From: Brevibacterium sp. CBA3109
GTDB lineage: Bacteria; Actinomycetota; Actinomycetes; Actinomycetales; Brevibacteriaceae
Assembly: GCF_040256645.1 (NCBI RefSeq)
Contig: NZ_CP158281.1
Location: 2,232,001 to 2,296,000, forward strand
DNA: 64,000 bases
Direction of reading: 5' to 3'
Every line of letters starts with the position of its first letter. Position 1 is the stretch's first letter. This document shows positions 1 to 8,965 of the stretch, piece after piece. The translations under genes and the position numbers were made by a program. Under the pieces are notes generated by a model. It saw nothing but the letters and a program-made list of their open reading frames with translations, made no database searches and had not been told where the DNA came from.

Positions 1-849
1 CTCCTGGCTCAACTGCTCGTCGGACCCGACACCACTGTCGGTGTCGAAGACCCCGGCTATGTCGATGCCAAACACGCCTTCACCCGTGTCGGCGGCCAAC
101 TGATCCCTCTGCCCGTCGACGCCCAGGGAATGATCCCGCCCGAGGAACAGCTCGACATCGTCTACGTCACCCCCAGCCATCACAGCCCCACCAACGTCAC
201 GCTCGACCCGTCCCGCAGACTGCAGCTGCTGACACACATGCGCCAGACCAATTCCCTCATCATCGAAGACGACTACGACTCCGAGTTCCGGTACCAGGGC
301 AAACCCACCCCCGCGCTCAAAGCCCTCCCCCATTCCGACCATGTCATCTACCTGGGTTCCTTCAGCAAATTCCTCGCCCCCGGACTGCGGTTGGGCTACA
401 TCGTCGCCGAACCCGAGCTCATCGAGCGCATGCGCACCCATCGGCGCTATTCCATCCGCCACGTCCCGGGCCACACTCAGCGCGCCATGGCACTGCTCAT
501 CGACTCCGGACAGTTCCACCGCACGATCTCACGCCGACGAACCCAACTGCGAAAGAAATGGGAGACCCTGACCAGCGCGCTTGAGGAGCACTTGCCCTGG
601 ACCGTGCCGTTCCCGGCCGGTGGTGTCAGCGTGTGGATCCAGGCTCCACCGGAACTCGACTGCCGCGAACTGGCCGAAGAATGCCTGCGCCGAGGCGTCG
701 TCATCGAACCCGGAGACCCCTTCTTCCTCTCGCCGGAGACCAACCTCAATTTCTTCCGCCTCGGCTTCGCCGCCATCGCTTGTGAGGCCATCGAGCCCGG
801 AGTCCGCCTCCTCGGCGAGGCCATCGCCTCAGTCCTTCACCGTGCCTGA
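1..849 (+). CDS. MocR-family regulator, C-terminal aminotransferase-fold part (5' end outside window); TauR-like candidate
   Basis: The reading frame is open from the first base of the window to the stop at 847-849, so this is the C-terminal ~282 residues of a longer protein. It has the fold-type I PLP aminotransferase hallmarks of MocR/PdxR regulators: a VTPSHHSPTNVTL segment, the DDYDSEFRY motif and the PLP-lysine motif SFSKFLAPGLRLGY. MocR proteins carry an N-terminal GntR-type winged helix, which here would lie upstream of the window. The gene sits just before a taurine-type aminotransferase. Because TauR of Rhodobacter is a MocR regulator of taurine catabolism, a role in controlling this locus is a reasonable inference. 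A free-standing aminotransferase is less likely given the motif set, but the missing N-terminus prevents certainty. Confidence 0.8.
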   Translation, partial: LLAQLLVGPDTTVGVEDPGYVDAKHAFTRVGGQLIPLPVDAQGMIPPEEQLDIVYVTPSHHSPTNVTLDPSRRLQLLTHMRQTNSLIIEDDYDSEFRYQGKPTPALKALPHSDHVIYLGSFSKFLAPGLRLGYIVAEPELIERMRTHRRYSIRHVPGHTQRAMALLIDSGQFHRTISRRRTQLRKKWETLTSALEEHLPWTVPFPAGGVSVWIQAPPELDCRELAEECLRRGVVIEPGDPFFLSPETNLNFFRLGFAAIACEAIEPGVRLLGEAIASVLHRA

Positions 850-1005
850 ACGCTCATACCCCTCTGGCACCAAATAACTCGCAACGGACTGGGACTTCAG
901 CGGGAACCAGATTGCCGCGAGAGTGATGACAAGCACACCAAAGACGGAGTGCCGGAGTCGGGACGACTCGACGTACCGACCCGAAAGACCGAATGGAGGG
1001 TTCGC

Positions 1006-2397
1006 GTGACGATCTCGGATTATGCAAATCGTGCCCAGCAGCATCTTTTCCCCCACTTCACCACTGGGAAGGTGTGGAATGACGAAGGTCTTCCGATCAT
1101 CGTCGAGGGCAACGGGAGTTACCTCATCGACGAACGAGGCGATCGGTACCTCGACGGTCTGGCAGGCCTGTTCTGCGTGAACATCGGCCACGGGCGACAG
1201 GACATCCCCAAGGCCGCCTACGAGCAGATGAGTAAACTGGCGTACTGGACGAACTGGGGCTCAGCCCATCCGGCGGCCGTGGATGCCGCCACTCTCATCG
1301 CCGGCCACGCCCCCGGCGATCTCGACACGGTGTTCTTCGTCAACTCCGGTTCGGAAGCGGTGGAATCGGCCGTCAAGTTCGCTCGCCAGTACCACCGCAC
1401 CCAGGGCCAGCCCGAACGCACGAAGATCATCGCCCGGGACATGGCCTACCACGGCACCACTCTCGGTGCTCTCGCCGTCACCGGCATCCCGGCGTACAAG
1501 GAGCCCTTCGGTGATCTCATGCCGGGAGTCTTCCACGTGCCCAACACGCTTGGCGAAGACGTCCCGGAAGGCGGCACCGCTGCCGATCTTCCCTCGATCC
1601 GGGCCATCAGAGAACTCATCGAACGCGAAGGCGGCGACACCTTCGCAGCACTGTTCGCCGAACCCGTCCAGAACTCCCGCGGTGCCCTCGTCCCACCGGC
1701 CGGCTACTGGCAGGAGCTGCGGAAGATCTGTGACGAGCACGGAATCCTCCTCGTCGCTGACGAAGTGATCACCGGCTTCGGACGGCTGGGCGAATGGTTC
1801 GGTTCGATCAAGTTCGACGTCGTCCCGGACCTCATCACCTTCGCCAAGGGATCGACCTCGGGCTACCTGCCCCTCGGCGGAGTTATCATCCGCAAACCGC
1901 TGGCGGAGGCACTGCTCGAAGCCCCCGGCGCCGGAGCGTTCACCCACGGCGCCACCTGGGGCGGCCATCCCGTCGCGACTGCGGTGGCCACAGCGAACCT
2001 CACCGCTCTGGCCGATGAGAACGTGCCAGGCAACGTCCGCAGCCTCGAGCCCTACTTCCAGAACGGACTCGACCGGATCACCGACTCCTACCGGTGCATC
2101 AAGGAGTACCGCGGCGCCGGGTTCTTCTACGCCATCGAGATGATGGCCGACCGAGAAACGGGGACAGAGCTGAGCCCGGAAGCGTCCCAGTCGGTGCTCA
2201 CCGAGGTGATCCCGAAGGCGATGAAGGAGGTCGGTCTCATCACCCGCCCGGACAACCGCGGGGCCACGATGCTAGTCCTCTCGCCACCGCTGGTCGCCGA
2301 CCAGGCCGTCCTCGACGATCTGCTCGACAAGGTCGATCACGTCATGGGTGCCGTCGACAAGCGAGTCGGCGCCTCGGCACTGTCGGCGGCAGTCTGA
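1006..2397 (+). CDS. tpa: class III aminotransferase, probable taurine:pyruvate aminotransferase
   Basis: This is a 463-residue class III (omega) PLP aminotransferase. Visible family motifs are NSGSEAVESA, the YHGTTLG segment, the LLVADEVITGFGR motif with the PLP-contacting Asp, and the Schiff-base lysine in ITFAKGSTSG. I chose the GTG start at 1006 because GGAGGG lies five bases upstream; an in-frame upstream start at 949 has no such site. In the Tpa pathway the enzyme moves the amino group of taurine to pyruvate, giving sulfoacetaldehyde and alanine. Substrate assignment rests on context: pta and a permease follow directly and xsc lies 6.5 kb away. Beta-alanine:pyruvate aminotransferase is the main alternative, because the two families look alike at this level. 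Confidence 0.8.
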   Translation: MTISDYANRAQQHLFPHFTTGKVWNDEGLPIIVEGNGSYLIDERGDRYLDGLAGLFCVNIGHGRQDIPKAAYEQMSKLAYWTNWGSAHPAAVDAATLIAGHAPGDLDTVFFVNSGSEAVESAVKFARQYHRTQGQPERTKIIARDMAYHGTTLGALAVTGIPAYKEPFGDLMPGVFHVPNTLGEDVPEGGTAADLPSIRAIRELIEREGGDTFAALFAEPVQNSRGALVPPAGYWQELRKICDEHGILLVADEVITGFGRLGEWFGSIKFDVVPDLITFAKGSTSGYLPLGGVIIRKPLAEALLEAPGAGAFTHGATWGGHPVATAVATANLTALADENVPGNVRSLEPYFQNGLDRITDSYRCIKEYRGAGFFYAIEMMADRETGTELSPEASQSVLTEVIPKAMKEVGLITRPDNRGATMLVLSPPLVADQAVLDDLLDKVDHVMGAVDKRVGASALSAAV

Positions 2398-2407
2398 GGA
2401 TCGCACC

Positions 2408-3523
2408 ATGTTGAAGACACCGGCAGCACACAGTCAGAAGGACATCGCCACGGCACTTCCCGAGCCCGCCGATGTCGAAATCGACCCGATGCTGCTCGAT
2501 CGGGTGCTCGAATCGTCCGGTCCCGGAGCGAGGCCCACAGTGGTTCTCGCGGAGTCCCACGATGAGCGCATCCTTCGTGCTGCCGGTGTCCTCGCCGAGG
2601 CGGGGCTGCGTCCCGTCCTCATCGGTGACCGGGATGAGGTCCTGGGTCGCGGCGAAAGGCTGGGCATCACGGGAGTCGACGGATGGAGCGTGGAAGATCC
2701 CGCCGCACTCGCAGCCGGAGCTCCCGGCGAACGCATTCGGCGCAAGGCGGAGACAAAGCATCGCCATCTCACCGAACAGTGGTTGGACGATACCGTCTTC
2801 CTGGCGGCTGCGGCCGTGGCAGAGGGACTCGCCGACGCCGCAGTCGCCGGCGCGGATCGCCCGACCGCTGATGTCATCCGGGCGGGTTTGGCGATCGTGG
2901 GGCTGGCTGCGGATTCGGCTGTGCTCAGCTCGTCGTTCCTCATGAAGCTGACCGACGGTCGGTATCTGGGCTTCGGCGACTGTGCTGTCGTTCCTGTGCC
3001 CGACGACGAACAGCTCGCCGCGATCGCCGTCGCCACCGCTGGGACCTTCGCCGCGATCACCGGAGCTTCGCCCTCCGTGGCGATGCTGTCCTTCTCCACA
3101 GCAGGATCTGCCCAGCACACAGACATCGACAGAGTCCGTCTGGCCACACAGCGGATCCGCAGCACCTGCCCGGAGCTCGATGTCGACGGCGAGCTGCAGT
3201 TCGATGCGGCGATCGTCGAATCGGTCGCGAAGACGAAGGCTCCGGACTCCGCAGTCGCCGGACACGCCAATGTGCTCGTCTTCCCGAACCTTGCCGCAGG
3301 CAACATCGGGTACAAGATCGCCGAACGCCTCGCCGGGGCCCACGCGTACGGGCCGTTGCTCCAAGGTCTGGCGGCTCCGATCAACGACCTCTCCCGCGGG
3401 GCGAGCGTATCCGACATCGTCAATGTCGGTCTCATCACGTGCCTGCAGGCACTCACCCCGGCCGCGGCGGTTCAGCAGCCGGTCCGAGAACCCACCACTG
3501 AACCCACGTTCACAGAGAAGTGA
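2408..3523 (+). CDS. pta: phosphate acetyltransferase
   Basis: This 371-residue protein matches the PTA_PTB phosphotransacetylase domain over almost its whole length, with PTVVLAESHDERILRA near the N-terminus and GHANVLVFPNLAAGNIGYK near the C-terminus. It is the short Pta form without the N-terminal regulatory domains. The ATG at 2408 follows the tpa stop by ten bases and has a TGAGGA-type ribosome site, so the two are probably co-transcribed. In taurine dissimilation Pta converts the acetyl phosphate released by Xsc into acetyl-CoA, which explains its position here. No acetate kinase is visible next to it, which favours this dissimilatory role over the usual ackA-pta overflow pathway. Confidence 0.9.
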   Translation: MLKTPAAHSQKDIATALPEPADVEIDPMLLDRVLESSGPGARPTVVLAESHDERILRAAGVLAEAGLRPVLIGDRDEVLGRGERLGITGVDGWSVEDPAALAAGAPGERIRRKAETKHRHLTEQWLDDTVFLAAAAVAEGLADAAVAGADRPTADVIRAGLAIVGLAADSAVLSSSFLMKLTDGRYLGFGDCAVVPVPDDEQLAAIAVATAGTFAAITGASPSVAMLSFSTAGSAQHTDIDRVRLATQRIRSTCPELDVDGELQFDAAIVESVAKTKAPDSAVAGHANVLVFPNLAAGNIGYKIAERLAGAHAYGPLLQGLAAPINDLSRGASVSDIVNVGLITCLQALTPAAAVQQPVREPTTEPTFTEK

Positions 3524-3538
3524 CGAAAGTTAGGTGCC

Positions 3539-5110
3539 ATGTCGAAATCAATAGAGAACCCAACACCGAATGCCGTGACCACACCATCCGGTCCTGGTGA
3601 CGGCGAGCAACCCGAAAGGATGGCGAAGACGCTCAAACCGCATTGGGTCTTCGCCATCGCCCTCGGCTCCGCCGTCGGCTGGGGTGCCTTCATCCTCCCG
3701 ACCGACTGGTTGGCGATGGGAGGCCCGCTGGGAACTCTGCTCGGGTTCACCATCGGTGCCGGGCTGATGCTCCTCATCGCCGTCAGCTACGGCTTCCTCA
3801 TCCGCACCTTCCCTGTCTCCGGAGGTGAACTGGCTTACGCCCTCATCGGCTACGGGCGCGTCCACGGGTTCTTCGCCGGGTGGTTCCTCACACTCGGCTA
3901 CGTCTGCATCGTCGCGCTCAATGCCTCAGCTCTGGCCCTGCTGTTCCGCAAAATCATGCCCTCTGTCATCGAACAGGGTTACCTCTACACTGTCGCCGGC
4001 TGGGATGTCTATCTGCCGGAGATCCTCATCTCCGTCACGGCGCTCGTCGTCTTCGCCGTCCTGAACATCAGGGGAACCGCACTGTCGGGCCGCATCCAGT
4101 TCTGGGCATGCGTGATCATGATGATCGCCGTCACGGCGATCATCATCTCAGTCGTGGCCAGCCCGACGACGCATTTCGGCAATATGTCGCCGGCACTGCC
4201 CGACGGTGTCAGCCCGGTCGCCGCGATCATCGCCATCGTCGCCATCGCTCCCTGGGCCTTCATCGGCTTCGACAATGTCCCGCAGGCGGCCGAGGAATTC
4301 GACTTCTCCCCTGCCAAAGCGCTGCGTCTCATCGTCCTGGCAATCATCACCGCGGCAGCTCTCTACATGGCAATGATCGTCTCGGTGTCGATGGCGGAGC
4401 CGTGGCAGGCCCTGGCGAATTCAGGATCCGCGTGGGGCACCGCCGACGCGGTCACCGGTGTCATCGGCGGATCGGGCCTCCTCCTGCTGGCCATTGCGAT
4501 CACCATGGGCGTGAGCACCGGTCTCAACGGCTTCTACGTCTCGGCCAGTCGTGTGCTGCTGGCCATGGGTCGGGCACAGATGATTCCGCCCATCTTCGCC
4601 CGTCTGCATTCCAAGCACAAGACTCCCTACGTCGGCATCATCGCCGTGATGATCGTCTGCCTCATCAGTCCTTGGTTCGGGCGTGCGGCGCTGACCTGGG
4701 TCGTCGACATGTCGTCGATCGGTGTGACCATCGCCTACCTCTACACCTGCCTGTGTGCCTTCAAGATCTTCCGCCCCACCCATGAGGCGCGTGACCCCGA
4801 GGCTCTGCCGGGCATGTACTCGACGACGAAGAAGGTCCTGTCCGGTGTGGGTGCGGTGATTGCGATCATCTTCATGCTCCTCCTGCTCATTCCGGGCTCT
4901 CCCGGTGCTCTGGGCAAGGAATCGCTCATCGCCCTGGCTGTGTGGATCATCATCGGTGTCGTCTTCTTCCTCTCGCGCATCCGCCACAACAGAAAGCTCA
5001 CCGACCATCAGGTCGATCGCCTTGTTCTCGGTGATATCCGTCCAACCGTCACTCGGTTCAGCGAGCGCGCCCAGATGCGTCGCGAAGGGACCTTGACAAC
5101 GGAGAACTGA
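3539..5110 (+). CDS. APC-superfamily amino acid permease
   Basis: This 523-residue integral membrane protein has about twelve hydrophobic segments and the APC-family first-helix signature IALGSAVGWGAF, which forms the unwound substrate site in LeuT-fold transporters. The cytoplasmic tail after residue ~480 is charged. It begins 15 bases after pta and ends the rightward operon. By position it probably imports the amino compound consumed by the aminotransferase, most simply taurine, although APC permeases for ethanolamine or ordinary amino acids look similar. No sulfite exporter of the TauE type is seen in the window. A strong bidirectional hairpin follows the stop codon. Confidence 0.85.
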   Translation: MSKSIENPTPNAVTTPSGPGDGEQPERMAKTLKPHWVFAIALGSAVGWGAFILPTDWLAMGGPLGTLLGFTIGAGLMLLIAVSYGFLIRTFPVSGGELAYALIGYGRVHGFFAGWFLTLGYVCIVALNASALALLFRKIMPSVIEQGYLYTVAGWDVYLPEILISVTALVVFAVLNIRGTALSGRIQFWACVIMMIAVTAIIISVVASPTTHFGNMSPALPDGVSPVAAIIAIVAIAPWAFIGFDNVPQAAEEFDFSPAKALRLIVLAIITAAALYMAMIVSVSMAEPWQALANSGSAWGTADAVTGVIGGSGLLLLAIAITMGVSTGLNGFYVSASRVLLAMGRAQMIPPIFARLHSKHKTPYVGIIAVMIVCLISPWFGRAALTWVVDMSSIGVTIAYLYTCLCAFKIFRPTHEARDPEALPGMYSTTKKVLSGVGAVIAIIFMLLLLIPGSPGALGKESLIALAVWIIIGVVFFLSRIRHNRKLTDHQVDRLVLGDIRPTVTRFSERAQMRREGTLTTEN

Positions 5111-5141
5111 GACGCCTGAGAAAAGTCACATCGCACGAAGA

Positions 5142-5174
5142 GATCGGCCCGCTGCTGAGCGCAGCGGGCCGATC
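5142..5174. terminator. hairpin between convergent permease and CobT-like genes
   Basis: A 13-bp perfect stem (GATCGGCCCGCTG pairing with CAGCGGGCCGATC) with a 7-base loop lies between the two convergent stop codons. There is no clear T-run on either side, so it may act as a bidirectional terminator of the GC-rich type common in actinobacteria. Confidence 0.65.
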
Positions 5175-5184
5175 GTGTGTGTGC

Positions 5185-6903
5185 TCAGCGGCTGAGGACC
5201 GTGCGGAGGGCGTCGACGAGTGCGCGTACCGAAGCCGCATTGCCCACGTCCGAGGCGTCGAGCTCGACGCCGACAGGATAGATGATGTTCGGATCCGCTC
5301 CGAGGCCCACGCCGACGACTCCGATGTCGCCGGTTCGTCGCAGGCGAGCCACCGTCGCCTCGAGATCACGGGCCAGGTAACTTTCGCCATTGGCCTCGGT
5401 GGTCGCGGAGTCGGCAGGCAAGCCGTCACTGATGACGACCACAGCGGATTTCGCCGCCCTTTGGCTGCGCAGCCGCTCGAGCGCCCAACGCAGAGCCTCG
5501 CCATCGATGCCTTCGCGAAACAGCGAGGACTTGAGCAGACCGCCGAGGTGGGTCCGCGCTCGACGCCACGATGAGTCTGCGGCCTTGAGGACGATGTGGT
5601 GGACCTCGTTGAGGCGCCCAGGTTCACCGGGAGACCCCGCCTTCTTCCAGTCGCGTCGGACCCTGCCACCACTCCACGAATTTGTGGTGAAACCGAGGAT
5701 CTCCGTGTTCACATCCAGTCGATCGAGTGCGGTGACGATGACGTCGAGGAGCGCACCGAGCCGGGACGCATGGGGTTTCATCGATCCCGAGAGGTCGAGC
5801 AGGAAGGTCACGGCGCAGTCCGTCTCGGCTCGCTGCGAGCGGCCGCGGAACACTCTGGGGTCTCCGGGAGTCGTCAGCAGCCGTGTCAGTCGGGAGGAGT
5901 CCAGAATGCCCTCATCGGCGTCGACGGCGTCGTGGGCATCGGTGACATCATCGACAACACTGTGCAGGCGGGTGACGACCGGAGCCAGCGGCACCGCGAG
6001 TCGAGCTGCTTCCTCAGCGATCGTGCGGCGGCCGCTGCGCAGGCTTTCGGCCCTGACCAGTTCGGTGATGTGGGAGGTCTTGTCGAAGCCGGGATCCCAG
6101 ATACGATATCCCTGGGCGATGTGGAGGCGTCCACTCGCCGAATCCGGGGCAGGGGCGAAGAGCTCTTCAGTGACGTCGAAGACCAGTGGCAGGTTCGCCA
6201 TCGCTCGACGTTCGCGCGTTCCGGTCCGCGAGCTTTCCCGATCTTCCAGGTCGGTGATCCGACCGGCGATCGTGCGTGCCAGGTCACGGGCCACCTCGGC
6301 GAAGGTGTGCTGGTCATGGCGTGTCGCCTTCAGCCGTGGCAGGTACGGGCCCAGATCGGGCGAGAGCTCGAATCGGGCCTCTTCGATGAGATCGGATTCG
6401 GCGGGTGTGATCGGCTCGCGGGTCAGTGCCGCTCGGGTGACCAGGATGACCGTGAACAGCAGCATTCCCAGATGGGTCTCATGGAGTCGGCTGCGAAGAT
6501 ATTCGCTGCGCCAGTCAGCATGGCGGAGCGACAGGTTGGCCCGGACTCCTGCCTGCGAGGCCAGGGATTCGCAACGAGTCTGTTCGAGGATCTCGACGAG
6601 GAGTCGTTCCTCTCCGGACTCGGGCAGCAGGCTTCGGTGAGCATCGAGGTCGCTGAATCGCCGGCGCATGGCCATGGCATCCGTGGCTCCCCGCAGCGAA
6701 CCGAGACTCGATGTTCGAGAATCCGGATAGAGATGTGGTGCGTTCATCGCCAGCGTCCCCCGGGAGTCCACTGGACGATGCGCCCACAGGTCGACTCCGG
6801 GATCGCCGCTCAGCGCCCTGAAGACCGAGGCCAGACGCCTCTCCAACGCGGCTTCCTCCCGGTGGGACCGGGCCTGGGACGACACCGATTCCAGCATGGT
6901 CAT
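5185..6903 (-). CDS. CobT-like VWA-domain protein
   Basis: This 572-residue protein resembles the CobT subunit of aerobic cobaltochelatase. The C-terminal ~210 residues are a von Willebrand factor A domain with an intact MIDAS motif DLSGS (D370, S372, S374) and later the conserved VVVISDG strand. The N-terminal ~250 residues are helical and charged. Its ATG overlaps the stop of the CobS-like gene (TGATG), so the pair is translationally coupled. CobS and CobT normally form the AAA+/VWA motor that works on the CobN chelatase in cobalamin synthesis. No CobN and no other cobalamin gene is present, so the target is unknown. By analogy with other MoxR-VWA pairs it could load metal into, or remodel, an enzyme encoded nearby. 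Confidence 0.8.
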   Translation of the reverse strand: MTMLESVSSQARSHREEAALERRLASVFRALSGDPGVDLWAHRPVDSRGTLAMNAPHLYPDSRTSSLGSLRGATDAMAMRRRFSDLDAHRSLLPESGEERLLVEILEQTRCESLASQAGVRANLSLRHADWRSEYLRSRLHETHLGMLLFTVILVTRAALTREPITPAESDLIEEARFELSPDLGPYLPRLKATRHDQHTFAEVARDLARTIAGRITDLEDRESSRTGTRERRAMANLPLVFDVTEELFAPAPDSASGRLHIAQGYRIWDPGFDKTSHITELVRAESLRSGRRTIAEEAARLAVPLAPVVTRLHSVVDDVTDAHDAVDADEGILDSSRLTRLLTTPGDPRVFRGRSQRAETDCAVTFLLDLSGSMKPHASRLGALLDVIVTALDRLDVNTEILGFTTNSWSGGRVRRDWKKAGSPGEPGRLNEVHHIVLKAADSSWRRARTHLGGLLKSSLFREGIDGEALRWALERLRSQRAAKSAVVVISDGLPADSATTEANGESYLARDLEATVARLRRTGDIGVVGVGLGADPNIIYPVGVELDASDVGNAASVRALVDALRTVLSR

Positions 6904-7853
6904 CAGCTCGCCGCTGCTGTGTGACTGACACGCAGATCATCGCCGAAGCAACGCTGGTAGTACTCCGCGACGAGTGGATGCTCGGAGGGATCACAGCGGT
7001 TGAGGAAGGAGAATCTGAAGGCGAGTTCGACGTCACCGAAGATCACAGCATTCTGAGCCCAGGAGATGACCGTGCGCGGTGACATGAGCGCGGAGACGTC
7101 GCCGGCGGCGAATCCGCTCCTCGTCAGCGCCGCCACCTCGATCATCGTCCGCACCCCGTCGGCGCCGACGGTCTCCGCGGCTTCGGGCACCTGCCCGGTG
7201 ACGACGAAGAACTCCTCGTCAGGGGCCAGGTAGTCGAGTGAGGCGATGATGTTCCAGCGGTCGAGCTGGGCTTGGTTGAGCCGGTTGACGCCGTGGTAGA
7301 GACCGTTGATGTTGCCCAAGCCGACGGTGTTCGCCGTGGCGAAGAGGCGGAAGTTCGGATGCGGACGGATCACCCGGTTCTGCTCCGTGAGGGTGAACAG
7401 CCCATCGCGTTCGAGCAGGCGCTGGATGATGAACATGACCTCCGGTCGGCCCGCATCGTATTCGTCGAAGACGAGAGCCATCGGGCGGGTCAGCGCATAG
7501 GGGATGACTCCCTCTTCGAAAGCTGTGCGAGGCTGACCGTCTTCGATGACGACCTGGTCCTTGCCCACGAGATCGGCGCGTGAGATCTGCCCGTCGAGGT
7601 TGACACGCATGAGCGGCCAGTTCAGACGCGCCGCGATCTGCTCGATATGTGTCGACTTCCCCGTCCCGTGCAGCCCCTGGACGAGCACTCGGGAACCATG
7701 GGCGAACCCTGCGAGGACCGCTCGAGTCACCTGCGGGTCGAACCGGTAGTTCTCATCGATGGTCGGGACCAGGTCACTGTCGCCTTCGAGAACTGGCACG
7801 GGCATGTCTGCATCAATGCCGAACATGTCTCGAATTCGTGAATCGTCGGCCAT
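6903..7853 (-). CDS. CobS-like MoxR-family AAA+ ATPase
   Basis: This 316-residue protein matches CobS closely. It has Walker A GLHGTGKS (residues 60-67), Walker B ALVFDEYD (D130, E131), a sensor-1-like FRLFATANTVG segment and an arginine-rich C-terminal lid. A start at the ATG at 7853 is supported by AAAGGA eight bases upstream. It is followed without a gap by the CobT-like VWA gene and lies 45 bases after the IclR-type regulator, so all three probably form one leftward unit. ATP hydrolysis by the hexameric ring would drive remodelling of a partner enzyme. The expected partner CobN is not in the window. Confidence 0.85.
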   Translation of the reverse strand: MADDSRIRDMFGIDADMPVPVLEGDSDLVPTIDENYRFDPQVTRAVLAGFAHGSRVLVQGLHGTGKSTHIEQIAARLNWPLMRVNLDGQISRADLVGKDQVVIEDGQPRTAFEEGVIPYALTRPMALVFDEYDAGRPEVMFIIQRLLERDGLFTLTEQNRVIRPHPNFRLFATANTVGLGNINGLYHGVNRLNQAQLDRWNIIASLDYLAPDEEFFVVTGQVPEAAETVGADGVRTMIEVAALTRSGFAAGDVSALMSPRTVISWAQNAVIFGDVELAFRFSFLNRCDPSEHPLVAEYYQRCFGDDLRVSHTAAAS

Positions 7854-7898
7854 ATGCGCGGTCCTTTCGCTGTCTGTGTGTCTGCGTATGCCTGGGGT

Positions 7899-8723
7899 TC
7901 AGGCCGAGGTAGCGGTCGCATCGTCGCGATCGATCTCGTTGAGAACAGCCATGCGCTCCGCTGCGGCACGGACCACCGGCAGGAGTTCGACGAGGTCCTC
8001 GATCGACTTGCGGATGACGGGGGCTTGGATCGCCAAGGCCTGATTCGAGCGGCCGATGTCGGTGGGGATGAGGACCGCCAAGCAGACGAGCCCATCCAGG
8101 TACTCCTGTCGGTCCAGGGCATAGCCGAGCTGACGGGCAGAACCGAGTTCTGCCTCCAGCACATCCGGGTCCGTGATGGTGTTCGGCGTGAACGCTCGCA
8201 GCTGTGAACTGGTGAGAAGCCGCCGGCGAGGGGTGTCTCCGTACTGCGAAGTGATCATCTTCCCACTCGCCGAGGCGTGGGTGGGTACGCGGCTGCCGGC
8301 TTCGAGATGCACGCGCAGTGGGTGCGAGGTCTCCACGCGATCGAGGTAGATGACGTCATTGCCGGAGACAGCCGTGAGATTGCAGCTCTCCCCGACCTCC
8401 TCGGCAAGCTGCGTCAGGATCATCCGCCGTGCTCCCTGCCGCGAGTCATTGAGCAGCACGTCCTCGGCTATCCGCCTCAGTCGGGCACCCGTGCCGTAGT
8501 GGCGTCCATCGCTGTGCCGAGTGAGCAGACCTGCCCCCTCGAGCTGCTGGAGCATCCGATGCAGGGTGGGTTTGGGCAGGCCTGTCTGCACGACAAGTGA
8601 CTGCAGCGTGAAGATCTGATCTCGAGTGGAGATGAATTCGAGGAGCGACACCAGTCTCAGTGCGGGGGTCTCCCCAGCAAGCGAGAGACCCTCGTCGGTT
8701 GCCGGTTCTGCTGCATCATGCAT
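7899..8723 (-). CDS. IclR-family transcriptional regulator
   Basis: This 274-residue protein has the IclR layout: an N-terminal winged helix (about residues 22-85, with LPKPTLHRMLQQLEGAGLL as the recognition region) and a C-terminal effector domain carrying the HASASGK motif. The ATG at 8723 has GGGAGG six bases upstream. It is transcribed divergently from xsc across a 242-base gap and upstream of the cobS/cobT-like pair. It therefore probably controls xsc, its own operon, or both, in response to a pathway intermediate. The effector cannot be read from the sequence. Confidence 0.9.
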   Translation of the reverse strand: MHDAAEPATDEGLSLAGETPALRLVSLLEFISTRDQIFTLQSLVVQTGLPKPTLHRMLQQLEGAGLLTRHSDGRHYGTGARLRRIAEDVLLNDSRQGARRMILTQLAEEVGESCNLTAVSGNDVIYLDRVETSHPLRVHLEAGSRVPTHASASGKMITSQYGDTPRRRLLTSSQLRAFTPNTITDPDVLEAELGSARQLGYALDRQEYLDGLVCLAVLIPTDIGRSNQALAIQAPVIRKSIEDLVELLPVVRAAAERMAVLNEIDRDDATATSA

Positions 8724-8851
8724 GCTCGTCCTCCCATCCCCTCGGGCATCGTCATCGAGCCCTCAGGACATCGTCATCGAGTTCGGGCATCGCCGCCCGA
8801 CTTCCATTGTTCCAAATTATCGTACCAAATGAAATCTTTTCCGGAACTTCG

Positions 8852-8880
8852 TTGACACAGCGACTCCCGGTCACTAACGT
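8852..8880 (+). promoter_or_regulatory. candidate sigma-70-type promoter of xsc
   Basis: A consensus -35 box TTGACA (8852-8857) is separated by exactly 17 bases from TAACGT (8875-8880), upstream of the xsc start at 8966. The region just upstream (about 8808-8832) is unusually AT-rich and carries two CCAAAT copies that could belong to a regulator site. No transcript data support this, so the call rests on the hexamers and spacing alone. Confidence 0.55.
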
Positions 8881-8965
8881 CAATCATGTTCCGCTTTTCG
8901 AAGTGATATGAACACAAATCCGAGACCACAAAGCAGTGGTCCTACGACGAACAGGAGACGTTGCA

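Noticed and set aside
5390-6640. 416-residue plus-strand open frame over the CobT-like gene
   Set aside because: It is antisense to a gene with intact VWA motifs, is Ser/Arg-rich and shows no family features, so it is a shadow of high-GC coding.
6903-7853. Cobalamin biosynthesis assignment for the CobS-like gene
   Set aside because: No CobN or other corrin pathway gene is present and the neighbours are sulfonate-catabolism genes, so I name only the family.
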